Assembly: GCA_023374045.1 (NCBI GenBank)
Contig: CM041783.1
Coordinates: 127,535,503-127,599,502 of the forward strand
Source: Limonium bicolor
Lineage: Eukaryota > Streptophyta > Magnoliopsida > Caryophyllales > Plumbaginaceae
Direction: 5' to 3'
Length of the DNA: 64,000 bases
Shown: piece after piece, positions 1 through 12,100 of the stretch
How positions within the stretch are numbered: position 1 is the first letter of the stretch
Layout: the number at the start of each line of letters is the position of its first letter
Made by a program: the position numbers and the translations under genes
The notes under the pieces: generated by a model
The model's input: only the letters and a program-made list of their open reading frames with translations
Database searches by the model: none
Told to the model about the DNA's origin: nothing

Positions 1-3000
1 CATGGCTCTCTAGCATAGTCTTACTTCCCCGGTTTCGACCCTACTCCGGGTCTAGCATGGTGGGAAGGTTCAACTAGCTCATGGAACTCTCTCTTAGTTC
101 CTATCTCTTTTACTTAGTCCCGACTACTCTCGGACTGCATACATTCCCATACACTCCCTCTCGGAGTTATAACAATATTGTGTATATTAGTCTAGAAGCA
201 TCGCACTCGATGTTTCTAATGACCTTTGGAACATTACTTAAGTTTGGTTAATCTTAGGTTTTAAGAGTTACCCAAACATTTACTTTACTCATACTTTCGG
301 TTATTTACATATATCAGGTAAAATCCTCATATAGGAGGTCGACCCTGTCTCAAGGGAGTTACTAATCCCTCAGGTCTCTTTTGCCTTCTTCACTAGTTCA
401 CATCTTCGAACTATCTTAAATCCTCTTGAAGGAGGTTCATTGATCTTTCCACTCTCATTTGTTTCGTGGATCGTTTCAATGTGGTTTTCTAACTATTATC
501 GGGTATTTACTCAACCCGTACTTCTCCTCACATTCTAGGGAGTTCATATGTTTGCGTTATCGTTATACTTTAACGGATAGTTTGTGTGTTTGCACGTTTT
601 CGTTATCATAAGCGTCGACCCGATCTATGGGTCTCTAGCCAAACGTTACTCACTACGAGTCGGTCCATTCACTATGTTAGACCACACCGGCATACAAGTA
701 TGTTAGCTCATTCAACATACAACAAGGCATACATAATCAACCAAGGGATTATTTTCATGCTTTAATCTTGATTAAGCCGGCACACAAACACACAAATCAA
801 CGTAACTCGGTTAGCACGCGGAGTATGAGAAAATCATACCTTTCACCGAGGTTTTTACTTTTACCGTGTCATCTCACCATGCTCGGGGCACGCATGATTC
901 TCTGATAATGTTTCAAACATTACTGTTAATACTAAGCTCATACGGAACATAATTAAATGCTACTCCCGTACTTTCCCCGTTATCCCGTTAACTCGGTTTT
1001 ACTCTTGTAAATTTGAGTTCTCACTTCACAATCACTTCTAACACTTTCTTACACTTCCTAGGGCCTTTACATGTCACCAAACAAGGCCTTAACATCTTAT
1101 AACATCATTAACATTTAAACCCCCATCATTTCCAACCTTTAAAATGCTCTCTGTAGGTTTCTGGGGGTGGTCCGGGACTTGGTCCCCACCCTAAGTCCCG
1201 GACCATTACAAGGTATAACTATCGGCTTTTATTTTCACCTGGTCCGGGACTTCATGTAGGAGTCAGGTCCCGGACCATAATGCAGGCAAAGTCTCGGCTT
1301 AAAAATTGTGGGTGGTCCGGGACTTGGGCATGGACTTAAGTCCCGGACCAAGCAAGCAGAGAACTCTCGGGCGTAAAATCAGGGGTGGTCCGGGACTTGG
1401 TCCTGGACCTAAGTCCCGGACCCTGCTACAGATTTTGCAATTTCAGCATTTTCCAATTCTGTTCAAGGTCTTCTCTTAGTCCCTTAATTACCCAATCTTC
1501 CCCACTTATAATCCACATGTTTTAGCACCTAATTACCCACCTAAACCTCCTTAAACCAAGCACCAAGTGCACTCACAAGTTCTAGTTAATTTTCACTTAA
1601 AATTCATTTACACTTTCATAACTAGTTTTCTCGTTTCCTTCACTTCTTGTAACAGATTTGGCTCCCTCTTTTACCATTCAAATAATGCCATTTCCAACAC
1701 TTCAGTTGACATTATTTCTACTCCTCATACACACTTCTCCTTAGTTTGGTTTCCAAATCCTTAACCACTCACTTAACACCTCTTAAACACCTAGTTTCAT
1801 CCTTATAATAAAACACCCAAATCTATCCATTCCTAGGCAAATTTTGACAGCACTGGCCTACTTCTCTAGCATATTCACCACACCATATATGCTCACAAAC
1901 ACTTCTTCACACCTGTTTGGTTTAGACATTAACAATCACATTAAATTCCCACTTGTTCACATATAAACTAGCTTGGGTTCCTAGGTTCATTTTGCACTCT
2001 TAAACCCATTGAGACACTCTCATTCAGCCACCAACATTATAGTATCAAGACTACCACAATTCAAGGTTCTTAATTCAACCTAACATATGATTCACAAGTC
2101 AAATAAAAACTAGCTCAAGGTGAGCTTTTACCTTGTTTGTTTTTTGTTTTTCTTTCTCTTCTTCCTCTTCCTTTTCTCCATCTTTCTCTTCTTGTTTTCA
2201 CACCAAACAAGGGGGTCTAGATTGCCATCTACAACCATATCCCCATACACACATTGCAAGCTTTATTAATACAAACCCTCCCATACAAAACTAGTATTTC
2301 AAGCACTAGTTTTTAGGCTCTAGCTTAGATATTACCTTAGGGTATCCAAAAGGAGAGCTTGGCAATCAAAATGATGAAGTTCCACCACTCCACAAGGACA
2401 TGAAGAAACCGACTGAAATGGAAGAAAATTTTCAACGTGGGAAATTTTTCCAAATTGCAAGAACAAGCTAGGAATTATGAACTTTTGCTTATATTTTTAC
2501 CTTAGAGCATTAAGGAGATGATGGAGAGTAAAAATCAGCTCTTCAAGCTTCAAAAGGCCCAACACCCATGGAAGTGAAGGTGAAGGAATCAAGATTTTGA
2601 GGGGTGGAAAACGTAGCCCTCGCCGATACGAATCCAACGGTACAATTTTTGTGCGATTCGGTGGAGAAATGAGCAAGTTAGGGGAGATTGAAGATGGAGG
2701 TGGTGGTGCTGTGTGGAATCGCGCATTAACAGAGGAGGAAGAAGAAGCTCGGTTTGGAGGGGAAGAAATAACCGTGAGGGAATAAGGAAGAGGGTGAGTG
2801 AGAGTAGTAAAGTTGCTTTTTACTATTCACTATTTGCTTTACTTATTTATTTCTTTGTCATCTCATTACTAATTAGCTAACAAGCTATTAATGAGTGTAT
2901 ACATATTAATCAAAACCGGCCTTCATGAATTAATAGCCCGGGTCGTTTTTCTTCTTTTCGAATTAAACGTGTTTCGTCTCCCAGTCTCGACACTATTCAC

Positions 3001-3442
3001 TTACCGGGTCCGTTTTCTGGAATTTTCTCGTTTAATTAATTTTAATGGTTATTAAGCTTCCATTAATACTTAATTATAGTTATTTAATCAACTATAATTT
3101 TTACGGGTCCATTTGACCACTTAAAGTCACGTTTCCGGGTTTTCTCGAAAAACGTGCTTTTATGCTTATTTAGCGTTTTAATCCATTATTTGGATCCGGT
3201 TTCTTCGGGAATCATTCCCGTATACTAATTAGGCCTAACTAAGCCTTAGGAATCCATCTCGGACCCTGACGAGGTTATATATCTCTTATTTTCATTTAAT
3301 GCGCATTTTAGCGTTTTTCGCTTTTCAAGCGTTTTCTCTTTTCTTTTGGTTTTATTCTTTTTACCAATACTCTCTAGGCACAATTAGGCCCTTAATAATT
3401 TTATTAGAGTAATTAAATCACCATTATAAGGTCCGGGGTATT
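1..3442 (-). mobile_element. Family-C LTR (C1), right part only
   Basis: This is the right-hand portion of a long LTR whose start lies off the left edge. It matches the complete family-C LTR at 39344-52770 block by block: the AGCATGGTGGGAAGGTT-type block near 50, the run of CACACAAACACACAAATCA near 780, the palindrome array at 1169-1422, and the tail starting ACCTTGTTTGTTTT near 2130. By comparison with C2, roughly 0.9 kb is missing to the left. It ends in GGGGTATT followed directly by family-A body sequence, lacking the usual TCA end. The two short open frames here are not supported as genes. Confidence 0.85.
1169..1422. repeat. Array of four GC-rich hairpins in LTR C1
   Basis: There are four near-perfect inverted repeats with arms GGTCCGGGACTT and AAGTCCCGGACC and a loop of about 12 nt, at 1169-1204, 1241-1276, 1314-1349 and 1387-1422. 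Their starts are 72, 73 and 73 bp apart. They are strikingly GC-rich within an AT-rich LTR. LTR C2 has three copies at the same spacing. Confidence 0.9.
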
Positions 3443-5553
3443 AAAGACGTAGTACACATAATTTCGTAGTGCCAAAGTAGCTTCAATATAGTGTAACGTA
3501 GTACACATAATCCATTCATGCTAGTGTAACGTAGTACACATCATCAAGTAAGAGTTCATAGAATCACAAAGTCATACTTGTTCACATACAAATCACAGTG
3601 CAACAGTACAATGAAAGTGTACTTCCATGCTAAAATGCTAAAACGTGGTAGGCTCTCCCCCCCCTTAAAAAGAGGGGTACGCCCCCGTACCCTAGACTAT
3701 CACAACTTGTCTGGAAATAGTGAGCAATCTTCACTCTTATTTAAAACTTACGATTAGTTTAAAAGATAGCCTCTCGGCTGTAAGATTTTAGGTGGGTATG
3801 GCACATATTTTGGTTAAGATACGTGAAATACGTTGTGCATTTCCCTTGAGCTCAGTAGATAATTTTAACTGATGGGACCACCCGCTTCCGTTGCGCGACT
3901 CTGAATAAGTAATGTTCGATCATTTTGGAATAGTCCTAAATGCGCTTCATAGGTGGTATATTTAAGTTTCTTTATGTTCACATGTAGGGTTGATGAGTTG
4001 TGTTCACCATTATTTTCGTTTGATTGTCAATGTTGATCTTGACTGGACTTTTGTCCGTTTACGGGGTATTGCCCCTAAGAATTCATGCATTCTCTGACAT
4101 GTTTTATTTTGCATTATCATGCTTTTATATTTGAATCCCGTATGTATGGGTGAAGGTGATCTTCCATCTTGTTTGTTGTCAAATTATTTCATGTCTTGTT
4201 TAGACTGTCGGATTGATGTGCCGCGGTATGCCACCGCTCCTGATTATCTTGTCTCTTAGTAGCTGTTAGTTGCAGCATAGCTTGGTATTCTTCGTTGTAT
4301 ATCTTTTTACTGTACGTCGGCTTCCAATAATATTGTAAGGTTTGTCCATCCTGTGATGTTCAGGCACATGTGATGTATCTTTCATTATCCTTTTTGAGCA
4401 AATCTACTACGAGGTTCTTCCTCTATGTGGCATATACTGTAATACAGTTCACCTTCCATTTGATTTTTCGTTGTTGAGTTCTTTTCCTGTGTTCTTCCCG
4501 CTAGTTGCCTTCGCATATGGGGTATCTTCTTGATATATATTATTACTTACTTGTCCAATTTAGGATTACTCCTTGTCAAGTCCATAAGCTCTCGCACGTT
4601 TGGTTGAAGCATTCTTCCTTCCATGGGTCCTTACCCGATTGGTTTACTATATAAATTCATCATTGATAGTGGTAGCGTCCTGAGAGTGGGGTTCATCATC
4701 TTTGTCGGTGTTGTTGTGCATTCAGTGGTTCAGTTGTTGTAAATAGTTGTAGTATTCTTGTTGGTCTTGACTTTGTCTTCTATTCGTCACCTCTTGTAGC
4801 TGTAATCGTCGGCCTTTGGGTCTTGAATAAATACTGGGGTATATTAAAGTTCTTCTCTTTGACCTTCAGGTCATCATCCCGTGGTTCAGGTATTTGGGTT
4901 TACTGTTACCATATTCGGTTTTCATTTTCAATGTAATGTATGAGCTACGGTCGAGCCGTGCATCTTGTATATAATATATAAAGATTTCCTGTTTATATTG
5001 ATTCACTAATTGTCGGTATTACATACCCGATCTTTTATTGTCTGTTCATTAAGTATACCATAGTTGGGTTCCCGTTAGGGTTTCTAACAAGGTACATATT
5101 TCTCACAATTCCAAATGTTTCCACGGTTTATGAATTAACTCATGTGAGTATTAATATAATGTTTCTACTCTTTACATTTTACCAAGCTTATAGGTAGGTT
5201 CCCATTTAATATACTGGGTTTGCATCCATAAATAAGGACATGAAAGTCTATCTTTCCCTTCAGATGGTAATATGGCCATATTTAGAAGGTAGTTTGAGAA
5301 TACTCCTATTATAGGTAACTGTTTCTTGATCCCATATTTAATTTATTAACATGGTTCATGGTATATTAATTGTTAGTATTTCCTTCACAGTTGAGTATTT
5401 TTCCGACATACGCTGAGTTGTTTTAGCTATTAAATCTCTTCAGGATAGCTTGGTTAATTTAACTTTTAACTTACATCCTCAACATCTAATATACTTTTTA
5501 GACAGATTTTAGATTAGATTTAAGAACAAATATTTACTTATCACAGAGATATT

Positions 5554-5686
5554 GGTGACCACTTGTAGGGAGTCTCAGGAATCATCCAACCCTGTCGGGG
5601 TCAGCGTCAGTGTCGAACTATCCTTCCACTCCATTTTGTGTTTGGTTTTCCCTTGATCTGACCAGGACCAAGTTCGACCTCCCACG
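5554..5686. other. Conserved non-coding block shared by A and B bodies
   Basis: About 133 bp starting GGTGACCACTTGTAGGGAGT is recognisably conserved in the second A copy and in the otherwise diverged B body (14456-14586). I see no long shared reading frame, and stops interrupt the frames I translated. It may be an RNA or DNA signal, or an old coding remnant. Confidence 0.6.
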
Positions 5687-7302
5687 TCAAATATCAAACA
5701 ACCACATAATTGCAAATTTCCAAATTTTATCTTATCAAGACTTTGTGACGTGGTGATTACAACATTCTTCCTTGACTGTTATACAACTACTCTAGTAACT
5801 GTTGTAACTTACACTTGAAACTAGTGTATTCCTTAATCCCCAGAATTAAATTCCTTTGATCGAATCATCAAGCGGGGAAGCCAGTTTTTCTTCTTGGCAT
5901 AAAAGATAAATTCTTATTAAACATCTAGACACATATTGTCTATTAATTATATTCAACAATCATTCAACTCTAGGACCCATCATACAAGCAATAAATTCAG
6001 TTATGGACTTGGATACCTTGAGACATACTCTTCTCTTTAAAAGGCTTTATCTAGTATTTAACTCATCAGGGCTAGTTTATTGCATACACCTTGGTTATCA
6101 CTGCTTGGAAAAAAAAGACAGTTATAGTTATTACTAAATCTGGAATAAGACTCCAAGAAAAGTTTTTATAACTCATTTTACAGTTAAGGTTCCATAAAGT
6201 ATTAATTCCTCCGCCTTAAAGCTTGGCCTTTTCTTGTTACATTTAAACTCCATGGATCAGGTGAATCATATGTTCAACCTAGGTTAAATATCTTTTAATA
6301 TTAGTACCATTCCTAACTAGGGGTTCCCAGTTTGAATCCTACGGTTTGGTGACAAGACAATCAAAACATATGGTTCATTTCTATCTCTTAGAAACGTGGT
6401 TAATCCACCACTCAATGGCTTCCAAAAATAGGTCGCTTAGGTGTATAAAATAGAGGATTTATAATCATAGAGATTGGTATATATCGTTAGGAAAGTTCAC
6501 GTGTAAAATGATTGTTACAAGTCAAGGGGTATGTTCTCCCCCCCTTAAAAATTTAACTTCCACTCACCTTTGGTGTATATCCAGTTCAAACTATTAGTAT
6601 AGCTTACACTCCTCCATAGAGAAATATTTGTTACTATGATCATATAAAAAAAATATATTACATTGGTGTTAGCTTCCTTTGATTTTCTGAGCTCTTTACT
6701 GGTATCCACAAATCGAGCTGCCATAAAAGACATATGCTCATATAAATCCATAAGGATAGTGTAGGACATGTGCCTCAAAATAGGGTAGGTATATTTTATG
6801 ATACTTATCCCTCTGAAATATATCAATACTCCTCAAAAGGTTTCAGATTTATAATCTCCCAGTCATATATATTTATATATAGCATTTAGTTTTACTACTT
6901 TGGTGGTTCTCCTAACTTCAAAATATATGGATTCCAAGTTATTCTCTTCTCACTGTTTATTAGGAGTCCAGCATTGTCACTGTAGATACTAGCTTAGACC
7001 TTGGTATTTGGGGGGTATTTGAGCATGTATTACATCCCTTGTTTACTTACGTTTGATGTTTTAGTTGTATAGTGAGATTTTGTTATAATTTTCTTGATAT
7101 TATAATTGGTTATTTTTGTAGGACTATTCTGATAGTCATACTTCAAGGTCTCGCACGGTCTTCTCGCGAAGTTAATAAGGGATTGAAAGATTTTCCCGTC
7201 CCGCACTGGGCAGCAAGCTCAGTGCCTGGGTATCCCATAAAATTCAGTGTTTTTCTCTTCCCGTGTGGGTCTTCGTTCTCTTTTGTTTGGTCTACTGGAG
7301 CA

Positions 7303-7322
7303 GCACTTGTTGTAGCAAGTGC
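7303..7322 (-). other. Conserved leader hairpin, A body copy 1
   Basis: The arms GCACTTG and CAAGTGC flank a 6-nt loop, followed by GCGCCATGC. The hairpin lies about 0.4 kb downstream of the primer-binding site on the element strand. The same hairpin recurs in A copy 2 and in family B, so it is a candidate RNA packaging or dimerisation signal (inference). Confidence 0.5.
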
Positions 7323-7733
7323 GCCATGCGCGCAGGTCGGATCATCATGCAGTGTATGTCCATTGAGATATACTCTTATTCCATCATCACTGTATACTTG
7401 GCAGTATTGTCAGCTTCTCTGGTTGTCATTGGTATAGCGTCACTGTTATTCGTCGTCAGCTCCCGTGTAAATGACAGTTGGCGTCGTACGGTCTTCAACA
7501 AATCCTTTTCGCCGGTTTAGGTAGTCTTAAGTATTTGTTTTAATGTATTCCTTTTCATGACATCTGCTTGTTATTTAGGCAGGTCATAGTTTGTAGTTAC
7601 TGTAAGTTTGAACAGTTATTAACGCCCTTCGGCGGACCAAGTAAAAACTGACTTTCTATTCCTCACTGTTCTATCACACACCCTGTATCCCAAGGCTAAT
7701 TTCAGTTGTACTCAGATCTCAGAGCGCAACTAC

Positions 7734-7745
7734 GCACTGATACCA
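7734..7745 (-). other. Primer-binding site, A body copy 1 (one base changed)
   Basis: The minus-strand sequence is one mismatch from TGGTATCAGAGC, the usual initiator-Met tRNA primer site. It lies 5 bp inside LTR A1. The intact version is at 32155-32166. Confidence 0.85.
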
Positions 7746-8424
7746 CTTTTTGTAACACCCCAACCCGAAATCCAATAACCTGAACGATGATACCTCCCAT
7801 GTGACTAACAAGGCTAACTCCAACACAACTTACAAATGATGCGGTCTGAGCGCTGAATACAAACCTCTTAAAACAACAAAAGTCGATAATAAACATATAG
7901 TACCGTAAGATGACACCGGTGGTAATAAACCCCTGTCTTAATTCTACCCCACCTACACTCGGTCGGGCAATCTCTTCATTCTTCAGGTACCTGGAATTGT
8001 TTAGCCATGAAACGGCTCAGCAAAATAATTTGTCGGTATGAAATCGTACAGCCCACAAGCTACTGGGCCACGCCAACTATTTTGTCGAATACATGCAAGT
8101 CATTTTTATAAAGCTGTAAATAAACATCATAACATAATCATAACAAGCATCCATACAAGGATAACAATGTCACACAGAACAAGGCGCAGAAGGTCAAGTT
8201 AGATGTCCTGTATTTAATCATCAGTAGTCAGATCCTCACGATGGGACTAACATGTATATAAGAGTACTTCACAGCAGTGGAGGTATTGTGACCTCGTTAA
8301 CCTCCTTCGTGGAGTAAGATAGTCGGGTATGATAAACCCTTAGACGAGATGGGACTCTCGTACATTAGGTGGGTAATTAGTCCCTCAGAAGATAACGTAG
8401 TTAACTCCTGCACTATGGAAAGGT

Positions 8425-8577
8425 GGGAATCGAACCCTCGAGAGGAATAAAGTCTTCCTCCCCACTCGAACTGTTGGGAATTGAACCCTCGAGAGGAATG
8501 AAGTCTTCCTCCCCACTTGAACTGTTGGGAATCGAACCCTCGAGAGGAATAAAGTCTTCCTCCCCACTTGTACTGTT
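8425..8577 (-). repeat. Three 51-bp repeats with tRNA T-arm/B-box motif
   Basis: Three tandem 51-bp units start at 8425, 8476 and 8527. On the minus strand each contains GGTTCGATTCC (GGTTCAATTCC in the middle unit), matching the RNA polymerase III B-box. A weak A-box-like AAGTGGGGAGG lies about 30 bp upstream in the unit. Because 51 is a multiple of 3, several frames stay open, which explains the repetitive short ORFs here. They are not genes. Confidence 0.75.
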
Positions 8578-9179
8578 CCGTCGGGACGTAAATTGTATAG
8601 GAGACGACCTGTGACAGGTACAACTCCGGTAGCATGCATGGCCAGCTCCAATTGGGCTCCTCGTTCTCGTAGTATAGAATTGTTAAATGTCACTCAAGGA
8701 CAATGATCAAGAACACAATGTGCATTGTCGGTTGTCATGTTTAGGACAACGACGTTTGTTATAAAGTGAAGTTAGTGAGAAACTTGAGTACAAGTTCTCG
8801 GTATAATAAAGCGCAGGTATTTATTCCACTGGTAAGGTAGTGTTGTATGCGTGGGACATACACGTTACAGTTAGCAACATCACGCACATAGAATAACACA
8901 ACAGTGCACAAGAGTAATACAACATTTTACAACAATTATCTTGGTCGTTATTTCAAACAACAGATAGCACACAAGCCGGTGTAATCCGGTAGAAAGCAGA
9001 CTGCAAGAATTCCATACCGTTCACCGTAGACTGTACTTGTTTAGTTCACGGTCAACGTCTGGTCAAACAATGTCCTAGAATAGGATTAATCTGAGAGTGT
9101 TAATTTATGTAACTCGTATAATAATTTCATTGATTCATGAAACGATTTCATATTCGTTATTTCACGTGAGGTTTATTTC

Positions 9180-9184
9180 TTTAT
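9180..9184. other. Target-site duplication TTTAT (left) of element B
   Basis: TTTAT also occurs at 23256-23260. The uninterrupted site is visible in LTR A2 near 33670-33677. Confidence 0.95.
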
Positions 9185-12100
9185 TGTAACACCCCATCCA
9201 ACATTGACATACTTACGACAAACTGCAGCGGAAGAACAACCTCATCACATTACTTAACTTGATGGTGTTACACGCCGTTAGCCACCCACGTGGCTAACAA
9301 GGCTAATACATACACAATGTACCGGTCTGATGGGCTAAATTCCCGAGCAACTATACATTAGTATCCCTTTCCATTAACAACAACAACAACATACTCCTTA
9401 TCAACTATACCGAGTATTATAACTGGTGCCGACAACAATATCGGTCTTACTACACCTACTGTATACATACACTTAAAAGTTTACCCATGTTTAATGACTA
9501 CCCGTCCTACTCTCGAACGGCTTCCAGCACTTCGTACCTGAAATAGGAAAAGAAGAGAAAGGGGTGGCCCCAAGGGGCTCAGCACCTTTGCTGGTATGGT
9601 AATCCCGCAGCCCACATGCTACCGGGCCACGCACAACTAATTGTCGTCTTGACATGCGGTTGATTATATTTAAATCATCCATGTAACAATAAACACACAT
9701 CACATAACATTTCGCCTCAATGGGCTCAACAACGGATAATATATCCTTACTTAATAAGTCACTCTTGGTATTCATCATCCCTAGAGTGTTTCTCCTCCAA
9801 CGGAGCTACTTCCTTAATAGACGACACATACCCTTAAATCGGGTTATCCTTAAACGCCTCTTATCACAAACTGGGAATCATATCCATGATCCACACACTC
9901 CACATTACATAACCTATAACATACACTACATAACAACACTTAACAACACTTTGCACGTTTCCATGTGCACAACATAATACCGCAATAAATATTGCATCAC
10001 AACAAAACACATAACACAACGGGAATGGTCCTCTCAGGAACCGACCCAAACATCACCAACACACTGGTGAGCCTAGAGATTGTTGCCAGTCTCATGATAA
10101 GCTCGTTACATAACTCGTTACCGTCTCGTTAAATGAACGGTTAACTTAACACAAGGTGCCCCGGATATAGTGATCCAAGCACACCGAAACAAACATAACA
10201 ATAGTATGCCCCTGTGGCCCGACGTGAGTCAGTAATAGCCTTGGTTAAGCTAAAGGGAAGGTTGGGAACCAAATTGGAAAAACAACCATAACATACAGAG
10301 AGGATCGAACCTGATATGACAACGACCCCCATACTCACAGGCGTGGCCGGAACAGACCGGACTCCTCATTCCCCCCGTTAGCACTTATTAGAAGTTCATC
10401 TTTGAACTTTATTAACAATCACAAACATTGAGTTAAGTCTTGTCAGACATACACAAGGGAAAAGAGAGTCATACATTCACATACAAACACCACGCACAAG
10501 CATTACATATCCAACTCACGCATAGCCGTGGTTAGAACGTGCCTTAGGTCGGAAACGTTATTACCGGATACCGTTCTCTTACGTTTACCTAATAGTGGTT
10601 AACTAGCCCTTCAAGCGCATTAGAGGTTACCGGTATCGGCACGTAAACATACAATAACAATAATGACTGTAAACTCGTTTCATGATTTATATCATAACGT
10701 GGCAAACATACAGAAAAACACATTGGCATACAAGCCGGTGTAATCCGGTAGGACACAGGTTGCAAGAAAACCATACCTGTCACCGGAGTCCACTTATCCT
10801 GTCCATTTATGTTCCTCGAGCAATTCTCGAACAACTGTTAACATCACACGTGTTTTTATTAACATCGGGGTTTGCTTGATCATTTAATGTCAATGCTTAA
10901 TTTTTCCCCGTTTACTTAGTTACATAACTTAACATTTTAACTTGTTTTCTCTCACATTTTAATACAATTTTTAACCCCTTAGGTGTCATTAAAATTCCCC
11001 TTACATGTCCTTAACATCCTTATAACATCATTACCTACCAATCCCCATCATTACACATCATTTCATAACCTTAAACAACATCTTTGGTCCGACCGACCCA
11101 CCGACCGACCCACAGCTGGGTCGGTCCATTACAGACCCCTTTTACTTCCTTATAATCATGCCCGTCCGACCCACGTCCGACCCACCATTCTGGGTCGGTC
11201 CATGTCGAACATTTTCCTTCCTTTAAAACTTGACCGACCGACCCATGTCCGACCCACCCTTTTGGGTCGGACCATTACCGAACACATTCCTAACATTTAA
11301 CAGAGGCTCGACCGACCCAAAAACTGGGTCGGCCCCTGGGTCGGTCGCCTCCTAATCTTACCCAAACTTTGCCAATTCTTCACTAAACTTCTCCTAAGGC
11401 CTCTTATGTGTTCTAACATCATTTGGCACTTCAAACACACCCTTAAGATATTCTTAAACACTCACAAAACTATTTTTCCTAACTCCTTAAACCTTTACTT
11501 ATATCTCCACAAAATTCCTAACACTTACAATGTTTTCTCCTTATGATTTCTAGGTGGCATTTCACCTATAATGACCACAATACCAAGGTGTTTCCTCTAC
11601 ACCTTATCATCACCTCTCAACTTCTTTTCTTACTAACTAAATCTCCTTTTTCACATCATACCTAAACATCACTTATGCCTTGAACACCAACCTTACCTAA
11701 ACCTTAAACAACTTCTCCAAGACTTTAATACATCTTAAGAACACCCATAGATTTCTAAAACTTCTAAGATAATGCCTAAATCCTTGCCTCACTCTTAATC
11801 ACTTTAATACATGTTTTCTTCTCAAGTAAACATTTATTCACCTATAACACTTCCTAGTTCACCAAAACTCACTTACAACACTTAGAACTTCTTACACATT
11901 TCCCAAATTTGGCCATAGCTTCTCTTGTATATACTCACATCCAAACACTTAGGTTTTCACCTTAATTCATTCAATAATACCTAAAATCCATCAAACACAT
12001 TTTTATACACAAACTTCACACATTAAGCACTACATCACAATATAGTGCATAACTTAAATTGCTTGGCTCTTAGGCCCTTAAATAACATGGCTCTTAGGCC

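Larger units (their letters stand above)
3446..7750 (-). mobile_element. Family-A element body, first copy (non-coding)
   Basis: This is a near-identical copy of 27883-32171 and lacks the first ~290 bp of that body, including the polypurine tract. No recognisable gag, protease, RT, RNase H or integrase is seen in any frame. The open frames present, such as the one at 6545-6826, recur in the second copy only because the DNA is duplicated. Its right end carries the primer-binding site and then LTR A1. The layout body-LTR-body-LTR makes this a tandem (multimeric) LTR element, probably from recombination between LTRs. Confidence 0.85.
7751..9184 (-). mobile_element. LTR A1, left part (split by element B)
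   Basis: It starts TGTAACACCCCAACCC, the complement of the LTR end, and matches 32172-33676. It continues after the nested element B at 23256. Compared with LTR A2 it lacks about 72 bp after position ~7798, with CCCA at both breakpoints, which is consistent with a microhomology deletion. Confidence 0.92.

Noticed and set aside
6545..6826. 93-residue frame conserved at 6545 and 30979
   Set aside because: The two sites are copies of the same element body; conservation follows from the duplication and no family is recognised.
8425..8577. True tRNA gene
   Set aside because: Only a T-arm-like half with a weak A-box; no acceptor stem or anticodon arm can be folded by eye.
8423..8614. Repetitive open frames (MGIEPSRG... 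and complement) in the A LTRs
   Set aside because: They arise because a 51-bp DNA repeat keeps frames open; several frames on both strands are open at once.
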